A stretch of 10,505 nt of DNA from assembly GCA_902459845.2 (NCBI GenBank), contig CABPSV020000687.1:1-10505 (forward strand). Direction: 5' to 3'. The notes under the pieces were generated by a model that was not told where the DNA came from, did no database searches, and saw only the letters and a program-made list of their open reading frames with translations. This DNA is from Hepatocystis sp. ex Piliocolobus tephrosceles. Taxonomy: Eukaryota > Apicomplexa > Aconoidasida > Haemosporida > Plasmodiidae. A program made the position numbers and the translations under genes. Shown here in pieces: positions 1 to 6,528 of this stretch. The first letter of the stretch is position 1. Every line of letters starts with the position of its first letter.

Positions 1-288
1 AAAAGCAATAGTAATAAAAGCAATAGTAATAAAAGCAATAGTAATAAAAGCAATAGTAATAAAAGCAATAGTAATAAAAGCAATAGTAATAAAAGCAATA
101 GTAATAAAAGCAATAGTAATAAAAGCAATAGTAATAAAAGCAATAGTAATAAAAGCAATAGTAATAAAAGCAATAGTAATAAAAGCAATAGTAATAAAAG
201 CAATAGTAATAAAAGCAATAGTAATAAAAGCAATAGTAATAAAAGCAATAGTAATAAAAGCAATAGTAATAAAAGCAATAGTAATAAA
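1..288. repeat. Perfect 15-bp tandem array, 19 copies
   Basis: The unit AAAAGCAATAGTAAT repeats without a single mismatch 19 times from 1 to 285, followed by a further AAA. The window begins exactly inside the array, so its true left end is not visible. Of the three forward frames, one (positions 3, 6, 9...) has TAG in every unit. The other two are open: frame 1 reads Lys-Ser-Asn-Ser-Asn and frame 2 reads Lys-Ala-Ile-Val-Ile. The first composition is typical of Plasmodium low-complexity protein segments. A perfect array suggests recent expansion or homogenisation, or an assembler that collapsed variants. Confidence 0.97.
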
Positions 289-309
289 CTCGAAAAAAAT
301 ATTATATAA
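1..309 (+). other. 5'-partial open frame over the array (KSNSN repeats, then KLEKNII, stop)
   Basis: Frame 1 is open from the first base: 19 copies of Lys-Ser-Asn-Ser-Asn, then Lys-Leu-Glu-Lys-Asn-Ile-Ile and a TAA at 307-309. There is no ATG, so it could only be the end of a coding region that begins left of the window. Its stop lies 16 bases before the ATG of the next open frame. That is far too close for two separate Plasmodium genes, which are normally separated by hundreds of bases or more. I infer that it belongs to the same gene as 326-1111, interrupted either by a one-base length error or by an indel at the A run 293-299. It could instead be untranslated DNA. Confidence 0.4.
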
Positions 310-325
310 ATTAATAAGCCCAAAA

Positions 326-1111
326 ATGGATTTTAAAAACTACTGTCCTTTCGTTTACCCTGAAGATCGAAACATAAGTGGTATAGATAATATTTTAGAC
401 AGTAACTCGAGTTTTAAAAAATTAAAAAAACGTGTTTTAGACAACTTAAACTTAGATAATATATATTTTGATTTAAATAAAATTGAAAACAAAAAAAGTT
501 TATTAGATACAAGTTATGATTTAAAAAAAAAAAAAAAAAAATGGTATTTGAACTTTCAACCATTACATAATGTATCAATAGAACAATATTGGAAATATGA
601 CAAAGTTAATTTAAAAGATATTTTATCTTCTAATATTAATATAACATATGATAAGAATAATGAAAATGAATTTAAAAAAGATAAAAAATATTTAAAACAT
701 ATAAGTAAATATATATTAAAAGGTAATCCACATGAATCGTTAATAAAAAACACTTTTAAATACTCTAGTAATAACTTAAGTAATATAGATAAACATTCAA
801 GAGTATCTTTTAGTACCAATAATGATCATAACAAGAAAAATATTTGTTCATCTTTGTTAAGTCTTAATTCAAAAGCTATTAAAAATTCACAAAGTCTCTT
901 AAATTGGAAATTAAAATATTCAAGTGATTTGGCAAAAATCCAGGAATCAAACCAACAAAAAAGTAAGCATGAATCGACGTATAATTCAAATAATATCAGA
1001 AATAAAAATAGGAACATAACAAAAACTCACCACTTTCAAAATCAGAATCAAATGAACATTAAACACCACATTAAAAAGGAAAGACAGAAAAGGGGCAAAT
1101 CGGTTAAGTAA
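326..1111 (+). CDS. Lys/Asn-rich protein of unknown function (probably 5'-partial)
   Basis: I do not recognise this 261-residue protein. It is hydrophilic and rich in Lys, Asn and Ser, with no signal peptide or membrane segment. Its less biased, possibly conserved parts are the start (YCPFVYPEDRNISGID, about 6-21), an aromatic stretch after a Lys6 run (WYLNFQPLHNVSIEQYWKYD, about 73-92) and SLLNWKLKYSSDLAKIQES (about 190-208). The C-terminus is strongly basic (KKERQKRGKSVK, 250-261) and could be a nuclear localisation signal, which is inference only. The first ATG is at 326, but the same frame stays open upstream, without another ATG, through the 15-bp array to base 2. The true protein may therefore be longer. 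A 19-A run at 523-541 encodes the Lys stretch. Codon use is A/T-ending, like the neighbouring genes. The TAA at 1109-1111 is followed by non-coding-looking DNA. Confidence 0.75.
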   Translation: MDFKNYCPFVYPEDRNISGIDNILDSNSSFKKLKKRVLDNLNLDNIYFDLNKIENKKSLLDTSYDLKKKKKKWYLNFQPLHNVSIEQYWKYDKVNLKDILSSNINITYDKNNENEFKKDKKYLKHISKYILKGNPHESLIKNTFKYSSNNLSNIDKHSRVSFSTNNDHNKKNICSSLLSLNSKAIKNSQSLLNWKLKYSSDLAKIQESNQQKSKHESTYNSNNIRNKNRNITKTHHFQNQNQMNIKHHIKKERQKRGKSVK

Positions 1112-1243
1112 AACTTTAAAAACATGACAAAAAAAAAAAAAAATAATAATAAAATATTTTCTTAATTTGGCTAATTTGGTTCTTTTGTCAATTTGGAACC
1201 GTACGAGTAATATGAGCAATGGAAACAGTATTGCAGTTGTGTT

Positions 1244-1260
1244 GCTACGACCCTTTTGTA

Positions 1261-1308
<48 letters not shown>
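1244..1308 (+). repeat. Short hairpin followed by a 44-T run
   Basis: GCTAC (1244-1248) and GTAGC (1258-1262) can pair as a 5-bp stem with a 9-base loop. Two bases later an uninterrupted run of 44 T fills 1265-1308. It lies about 150 bases after the stop of the upstream gene. The T run is of the usual intergenic poly(dA:dT) kind, which disfavours nucleosomes. The hairpin is too short to call a terminator, and protein-coding genes of these organisms are not known to use hairpin-T terminators. Confidence 0.6.
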
Positions 1309-1310
<2 letters not shown>

Positions 1311-1638
1311 TCTTGTTATACTTGACAACTATACCATATTTTTTATTTTTAAGTTAAACATTATTAAAACTGGTATGTTTTTGTTTGACACAAATTCTTA
1401 CATTTTTTGCGTATATATACATGTTCACAGTTAAACACATTTACTTTCGAATTTGAAATTTGATTTATATTTTTAATTATTACTATTTGGTTAGAACTAA
1501 GTTATAATACATATGCTGTTTTTTTTTTTTTTTTTTTTTTTTTTTCTGTGATAAACCCTTTATCCAAAAGTAAAAACAAAACAATCCAACTAACTCAGTT
1601 ATTGTTCTTTTTCTCCTTTATCTCTTTCCTTCTTTCTT

Positions 1639-1640
<2 letters not shown>

Positions 1641-1688
<48 letters not shown>
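1641..1688. repeat. 48-T homopolymer
   Basis: An uninterrupted T run follows a TTTC-rich stretch (about 1611-1640). It is typical intergenic poly(dA:dT) and its length is likely to be inaccurate in any assembly. No gene signal is attached to it. Confidence 0.9.
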
Positions 1689-1689
<1 letters not shown>

Positions 1690-1989
1690 AGAAAAGGCAA
1701 TTTTAAGTAAATATAATTATGGGTGCTTGTTCTCAGACTGTATATATATATATATATATATGTACATGCTCGTATGTGTATATATACGTATATATGTATT
1801 AATCCCATTTCCAACAGTTTTTTTTTTTTTTTTTTTTTAAACATAGCTTACTGCATTTTTTGCCCCAATATTATAATTTTACTTTATTTTGTTCATGTAT
1901 ATTATATATATGTACATATGCTACGCTTTATTTTTTTTTTTTTTTTTTGTCATATTATCCATTTCCACCGTGTTAAAAGTTAAAGTTAA

Positions 1990-2033
1990 TTTTAAAGTTA
2001 AAGCTTTGTATGCAACAATTTTTAACTTTAAAA
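1990..2033. repeat. 13-bp perfect inverted repeat with 18-base loop
   Basis: TTTTAAAGTTAAA at 1990-2002 is the exact reverse complement of TTTAACTTTAAAA at 2021-2033, separated by 18 bases. The left arm sits in a cluster of AAAGTTA copies (about 1973-2002). The arms contain only one G:C pair each, so the stem would be weak, and in DNA of this composition chance is a serious explanation. Confidence 0.7.
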
Positions 2034-2260
2034 AAAATAAAAAATAAAAAATAAAAAACAAAGTTGACCGAATGAATATATATCGTGAACAGTTAAAAGT
2101 AGTATACAAGTGATGGAATAATATAGGGAACTATTTAAATTTTTTTCTAAAAAAAAAAAAATAAAAAATAAAATAAAATGATTTTAAACCAACTGAATAT
2201 AGATTTTATTACATCAAATGGTGAATAACTACCATGAACTTACGAGTAGGCAATTAAAAA

Positions 2261-2285
2261 AATAAATAAATAAATAAATAAATAA
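2261..2285. repeat. AAAT microsatellite
   Basis: About six tandem copies of the tetranucleotide AAAT/TAAA lie directly to the left of the 15-bp array. The tract has stops in forward frames, for example at 2263 and 2275, and is non-coding in appearance. Confidence 0.9.
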
Positions 2286-2288
2286 ACA

Positions 2289-2453
2289 ACACGAAATAAA
2301 AGAACACGAAATAAAAGAACACGAAATAAAAGAACACGAAATAAAAGAACACGAAATAAAAGAACACGAAATAAAAGAACACGAAATAAAAGAACACGAA
2401 ATAAAAGAACACAATTTAAAAGAACACAATTTAAAAGAACACAATTTAAAAGA
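2289..2453. repeat. 15-bp tandem array in two blocks (8 + 3 copies)
   Basis: Eight identical copies of ACACGAAATAAAAGA (2289-2408) are followed by three identical copies of a variant, ACACAATTTAAAAGA (2409-2453). The two unit types differ at four neighbouring bases and are not intermixed, so each block appears to have been amplified separately. The array ends 211 bases before the ATG of the downstream gene. In forward frame 1 it reads His-Glu-Ile-Lys-Glu eight times, then His-Asn-Leu-Lys-Glu three times, ending at a TAA at 2476. It has no ATG and is flanked by stops. It most likely sits in the promoter or leader of the downstream gene; decayed coding DNA is an alternative. Confidence 0.97.
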
Positions 2454-2505
2454 ACACAAACAAGTACACACCACATAAACAAAATAAATAAAAGCTTATT
2501 AGCTG

Positions 2506-2545
2506 CCATCGTATTAACCCCCATCGTATTAACCCCCATCGTATT
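2506..2545. repeat. GC-richer 15-bp repeat, about 2.7 copies
   Basis: The unit CCATCGTATTAACCC occurs at 2506-2520 and 2521-2535, with a further ten bases at 2536-2545. Its run of five C at each junction stands out in very A+T-rich surroundings. It lies 120-159 bases before the downstream ATG, where leader or promoter sequence is expected. No known binding site is recognised. Confidence 0.93.
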
Positions 2546-2612
2546 TCATTTAATAATAAAAATAAGCGTTTTGGTGATAGTAAAAAAAAAAAAGTGGCGC
2601 ATACATCAACAA

Positions 2613-2627
2613 ATGCGACAAACATAA
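2613..2627 (+). promoter_or_regulatory. Possible short upstream ORF (Met-Arg-Gln-Thr-stop)
   Basis: An ATG at 2613 opens a four-codon frame closed by TAA at 2625-2627, 37 bases before the main ATG at 2665. If the transcript starts upstream of it, ribosomes would meet this ATG first and would have to leak past it or reinitiate. Upstream ATGs are common in long A+T-rich Plasmodium leaders, so a regulatory role is only a possibility. Confidence 0.35.
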
Positions 2628-2664
2628 AAAAAAAAAAAAAAAACTTGAAATAACACAACGTATC

Positions 2665-4356
2665 ATGCTCAGACCGATTTACACTATCCTCATAAATTAT
2701 TTTGTTTTATTATTTACTAATAATTACGTTTTTAATTTTGAGTATGTAAAATGTCAAAACGAAAATCTTTATATTATTAAAACAGTTCCAGATATTATAA
2801 GTAGTAAAAAAAAAAATTATTTAAAAAAAAAAAAGAAACATTTTTTTATACCAACAAATATAAACCCCAAAACAAACGACTTGTATTTCAAAAAGTATAT
2901 CCATATATTTTCAAATAAAATTAAAAAAAATAAATTGCCATATAAAAATAATAACAAAGACATTTGGTACAATAATAAACACGTACATGTGTTTGTAAAA
3001 AATATAACAAAACATAAAATTTTTAATAATATCACGGAACAACAGTTTAATCTTTTAAGTAATAACAAAGATGACAAAAATGATAAAAATGGCAAAAATG
3101 ACAAAAATGATAAAAATGACAAAAATGATAAAAATGACAAAAATGATAAAAATGACAAAAATGATGAAAATGATAAAAATGATAAAAATGATAAAAATGA
3201 TAAAAATGATAAAACATATTTAAGTATTCATACATTGGAAGAAGAGAATAAGACGAGAGAAGTAAATCAGTCATATAGTGAAAAAAAAGCGACCAATTCC
3301 CAACAGCAAAATGAAAAACCTGAAAGTAAACAAACCCAGGTTGAACAATTAATACAATGGAAAAAACACCAAGAGGAAAAAAGAAAAAATGAAATATTAA
3401 AAGATTTGAATATAAAAAAAAGAATGCATTTATTAAGACAAAAAGGAATTAAACAAGGGTCAAATTTATACCCTAATCAGAATGTGACAGTAAAAAATGA
3501 AGAAGGAGTAACAGATATATTAGAGTTAATGGAAGGAACATATTATGAAGAAGAAGCGAAAATTAAAAACAAAGACGAGTATAATAACGGAAGTGATGAT
3601 GAAGACAGTGAAACATATTTTGATGATTTTAATTATGAATTTAATGAAAAAGAAAAAAAAAAAAAAAAAACAATCAACGAATCAATTAATAACACAGACT
3701 ATTTTAATAATAACACTCAAAATAATAATAATAATTATTTTAATAAATATGGTGATATTTATAATGATAAAAAAGAAAGTGATATATCTGATCCTTTTAA
3801 TACACAAAATATGAATGGAAATATGAACGAAAATATGAATGGAAATATGAACGAAAATATGAATGAAAATATAAATGAAAATATGAATGAAAATATTAAT
3901 AATATATTTATTTCAAAAAAAAATAAAAACTTACCATTATTTTTTTCTATAAGTAATAAATTTATCGAAAATAGTAATAATAAATATTTTAATAAAATTT
4001 GTACTATACCTCCAAATGAATTAATCAATAGATTTTTTGAAAATAGTCCAGAACGAGTAAAAGAAGCTGTAAAAAATATTTTATTTAATATAATGGGTAA
4101 TATTCAAAAATATGCAATCGAAACATTTATACTGATGAGTTATGAAAAATTATATAACTTTCTTTTACAAATTATTTTAACTGGATATATGTTAAAAAAT
4201 GCTGACTATCGTCTAAGTCTGAACGAATCACTTTACGAACAAAACAATTTAACACAAAATAAAAAAGAAAAAAATGTTTCGAAATTAAAAAAAATATTTT
4301 ATACTTTATTTAATGATAGTATAAATTATAAAAATAATAATAATAATAATAATAAT

Positions 4357-4417
<61 letters not shown>

Positions 4418-5091
4418 ATAATAATATTAATAATAATATTAATAATAATATTAATAATAATAATAAACAAACTTTTAACGCAGCTGAATTATTAGCAAAA
4501 TATCATGAAATATATGGTAATAAAAAAGAAAACACAAATAAAAAAATTAATGTTGAAGCACAGGAGGAAGAAAAGAATCTTACTGTTATAGAAGACAATA
4601 ACGAACAAAATCAACAAAGGGATGAAAGTAGTAAAAGTAATGCAAGAAATGGTACAACTGTAAATACTAGTAAAACTTCAAATGATATACAAAACATAAC
4701 AGATGAATATCCCATTATAAATTCTAAAAATTATATTTTATTTTTAAGGAAAAAAATAAATTCATTAGAAGAAGAATTAAAAAAAACAAAACAAAATAAA
4801 AAATTTACAGATGATGATATACTTTCTTATATAAAGTCATTAACTGATGTACAACTTCGTTCACTAACAGATAATGTAGGTTCATTGGTTTTAGATGCGA
4901 CTAAAAAAATAGTTGAACTCGTAATACAAGGTATGACACTAAATGTTAATAAAAAATTAACAAACGAATTAATATATATTAATGGTTCAGCTTTAACATA
5001 TATTTGTTTTTGGCAGTTAATTAATGGCTATACATTAAGAGAGATGGAAATTAGAGATGAGTTATCAGATTACTTAAATGGGGAAGAGTAG
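2665..5091 (+). CDS. Probable apicoplast protein with two DUF760-like domains
   Basis: This 808-residue protein begins with a hydrophobic signal-peptide-like segment (about 5-17, likely cleavage near Cys30). A Lys/Asn-rich, acid-poor stretch follows to about residue 130, which is the bipartite pattern of apicoplast import. The first DUF760-like domain spans about 452-525, and LTGYMLKNADYRLSLNESL (505-523) closely resembles the family signature. A second related block fills 714-808, with WQLINGYTLREMEIRDEL at 783-800. DUF760 proteins are known from cyanobacteria and plant chloroplasts; their biochemical role is not established to my knowledge. Between the domains lie low-complexity inserts: KND (135-183), MNEN/MNGN (383-412) and Asn (557-600). 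There is also a charged helical stretch (226-262), an acidic stretch (about 309-336) and a possible coiled coil (about 690-714). The start is the first in-frame ATG after a stop at 2581. Domain 1 is a fairly confident call; domain 2 and plastid targeting are inference. Confidence 0.88.
3067..3213 (+). repeat. In-frame KND repeat inside the DUF760 gene
   Basis: Nine-base units of the form AAAAATGAY encode Lys-Asn-Asp about 16 times (residues 135-183), with occasional changes to KNG and END. The left copies use both GAC and GAT, while the right end is almost purely GAT, a gradient that suggests newer expansion toward the 3' end. The tract lies between the presumptive transit region and the domain-bearing part and is probably a disordered spacer. 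Confidence 0.95.
3811..3903 (+). repeat. In-frame MNEN/MNGN repeat inside the DUF760 gene
   Basis: Twelve-base units such as ATGAATGAAAAT encode Met-Asn-Glu-Asn, alternating with Met-Asn-Gly-Asn and Ile-Asn-Glu-Asn (residues about 383-412). The reading frame is kept throughout. It is a spacer shortly before the first DUF760-like domain. Confidence 0.93.
4333..4464 (+). repeat. Asparagine-rich AAT repeat between the two DUF760-like domains
   Basis: AAT codons with regularly spaced ATT encode Asn runs interrupted by single Ile residues (residues 557-600). The spacing of Ile becomes regular (three Asn, one Ile) toward the 3' end. This is the classic Plasmodium poly-Asn insert. It falls in the linker between the two domains, so it need not disturb folding. 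Confidence 0.96.
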
Positions 5092-5123
5092 CACATATAC
5101 AAACATAGGCAACATACAACTAC

Positions 5124-5126
<3 letters not shown>

Positions 5127-5165
<39 letters not shown>
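5127..5165. repeat. (AT)n microsatellite
   Basis: About 19 AT units begin some 35 bases after the stop codon of the DUF760 gene. They are ordinary intergenic microsatellite DNA. Confidence 0.95.
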
Positions 5166-5167
<2 letters not shown>

Positions 5168-5227
5168 CACTTGCATACATAACCACTTGCATGTATAAAC
5201 TATGTAAATAACTTTTTATCCTCTTTC

Positions 5228-5260
<33 letters not shown>

Positions 5261-5570
5261 TGTATATGTCAAATTATTGTCACTCCTTTCCCATTTGCTT
5301 ATCTATTTTTTTTTTTTTTTTTTTTTTTGTCCACCTTTTGATGAATAAAATTCGCTTTAAATGAATTTACCATACATTTATTTTAGTTACTGTATATAAA
5401 ATTATTTCTTTTTTTTTGTAAGTTAATATATATATATATATATGTTTTTTTTTTTTTTATTACTTACAAAATTTAACACGTGCAAGAATGTGCCTAAATA
5501 AACAAGCCACTGCTGAAAGAAAAAAAAAAAAAAAATACCTTAAAAAGACATAACACATTATAAATAAGTT

Positions 5571-5598
5571 TTTGTTTGTTTGTTTGTTTGTTTGTTTT
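5571..5598. repeat. (GTTT)n microsatellite
   Basis: Roughly six to seven tandem GTTT units in the convergent interval. No gene signal is attached. Confidence 0.92.
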
Positions 5599-5760
5599 AT
5601 AAAAGTGTAAAATTGTAAAAGCTCGAAAATGTAGCTGGTGCAAAATATATGTAGAAAGCACAAAATGCGTTTTCTTTTTTTTTTTTTATAGATTTTTACT
5701 CCCATTGGTATGCTATGTATCCATGTTCACAATATTAAAAAAAAAATATATATATATATA

Positions 5761-5844
5761 AGCATATACATTAGCATATACATAAGCATATACATTAGCA
5801 TATACATAAGCATATACATTAGCATATACATAAGCATATACATT
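5761..5844. repeat. 12-bp array with alternating units (24-bp higher-order period)
   Basis: Seven full units of AGCATATACATW run head to tail, the last base strictly alternating T, A, T, A, T, A, T. The real repeat is therefore a 24-bp dimer made of two nearly identical 12-bp monomers. An eighth unit starts at 5845 but dissolves into (AT)n at 5848-5878. The array lies 143-226 bases beyond the stop of the minus-strand gene and would be part of its 3' UTR or flank. Confidence 0.97.
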
Positions 5845-5845
5845 A

Positions 5846-5847
<2 letters not shown>

Positions 5848-5878
<31 letters not shown>
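5848..5878. repeat. (AT)n tract adjoining the 12-bp array
   Basis: About 15 AT units directly continue the degenerating eighth copy of the array. Confidence 0.93.
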
Positions 5879-5884
<6 letters not shown>

Positions 5885-5986
5885 CATAAATATATATATA
5901 AGCGCACGCACGCACATGCGAACAAACGCAACGCTGCCACTTCATTTAAAACTTGAAAAGTTGTCAAAAAAAAGAAAAAAAAAATT

Positions 5987-6492
5987 TTAAATATTTAACT
6001 CGTTTTTCATTTGCATTATTTCCTTTACTGGTATGGGTTCGTAAGGGAAATGGTCTAATTTGGGTATTGATAAATTTTGTAATGAATTAATTAAGTAATC
6101 TATTGAGTTGTTTGACAAATTTAAGCTTGTATTTTCTTCAGGTAATAAAGTTAAAAAATTATTTATTATATTCGGTATAGTAATATATTCTCTTTTTAGA
6201 AAGTCTTCTTTATCACCAACATTTTTTTCATTATTAAAAGTTTTAACATGTTTTTCATTTATGTTACTACGTTTTTGGTCATTTATTAACTCTGTTTTTT
6301 GTTCCTTTACATGTTTTAAATTTTCAAAGGGTTTATAAGTACACATCATTTTTAAATCGGGTCTCGTAATATAACTACTATTCAATGGATTAGAAATGGA
6401 TCCATTTTTTCTATTTTTTTTTCCATCACCATCTACCATTTCAACATTATTATTAACACTATGTATGTTGTGAACATGCCTCATGCTATTTG

Positions 6493-6528
<36 letters not shown>

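Larger units (their letters stand above)
1112..2664. other. Intergenic region: 3' flank of the 261-aa gene and 5' flank of the DUF760 gene
   Basis: I see no convincing coding exon in this stretch of about 1.55 kb, a usual Plasmodium spacing. The left part (to about 1950) carries long T runs on the + strand (1265-1308, about 1520-1545, 1641-1688, about 1819-1838, 1930-1948), plus (TA)n near 1741-1760. The right part switches to A-rich DNA: AAAAAAT units near 2031-2058, an AAAT microsatellite at 2261-2285 and two 15-bp arrays. The T-to-A switch may mark the change from the terminal flank of one gene to the promoter and leader of the next. I could not identify a specific promoter motif. Confidence 0.8.
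5092..5986. other. Interval between convergent genes (both 3' flanks)
   Basis: No coding exon is supported here. The stretch holds the 3' flank of the DUF760 gene on the left and that of the CstF-77-like gene on the right. It contains (AT)n at 5127-5165, T runs near 5230-5248, 5308-5328 and 5447-5458, an A run near 5520-5535, a GTTT microsatellite, a 12-bp array at 5761-5844 and an (AT)n tract. A GC-richer patch, with three tandem CGCA units starting at 5903, lies about 70 bases beyond the stop of the minus-strand gene, inside its expected 3' UTR. Polyadenylation sites cannot be placed by eye in such A+T-rich DNA. Confidence 0.8.

Noticed and set aside
1..285. CRISPR-like array
   Set aside because: Units are directly adjacent with no spacers, and the window is clearly from a eukaryotic nuclear genome.
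1107..1112. Possible splice donor (AAGTAAAA) at the stop of the 261-aa frame
   Set aside because: It resembles a donor, but no downstream stretch before 2665 has exon character, so I kept the stop at 1109-1111 as the gene end.
1219..1434. Plus-strand frame with a long Phe run
   Set aside because: It is created by the 44-T homopolymer. Flanking sequence has no conserved or gene-like composition.
2289..2453. Minus-strand open frames over the array (Cys-Ser-Phe-Ile-Ser repeats and a Val-Leu-Leu-Phe-Arg frame)
   Set aside because: They are open only because the array has a period of 15 and lacks stops on that strand. The peptides are improbable, Cys/Phe-rich, and no coding-like sequence flanks them.
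2506..2545. Telomere-like repeat (GGGTTAA on the minus strand)
   Set aside because: Plasmodium telomeres are 7-bp GGGTTYA units. Here the unit is 15 bp, GGGTTAATACGATGG, with only about 2.7 copies.
1112..2664. tRNA, snRNA or other structured RNA gene in the intergenic region
   Set aside because: I found no cloverleaf, box motifs or G+C-rich island of adequate length on either strand.
3047..3274. Minus-strand His/Phe/Tyr repeat frame opposite the KND tract
   Set aside because: It is an antisense shadow of the in-frame KND repeat of the DUF760 gene.
5713..5967. Minus-strand frame with Tyr/Ala/Val/Asn repeats over the AGCATATACATW array
   Set aside because: It consists almost entirely of the 12-bp array and (AT)n, is followed by a homopolymer, and has no non-repetitive part with coding character.
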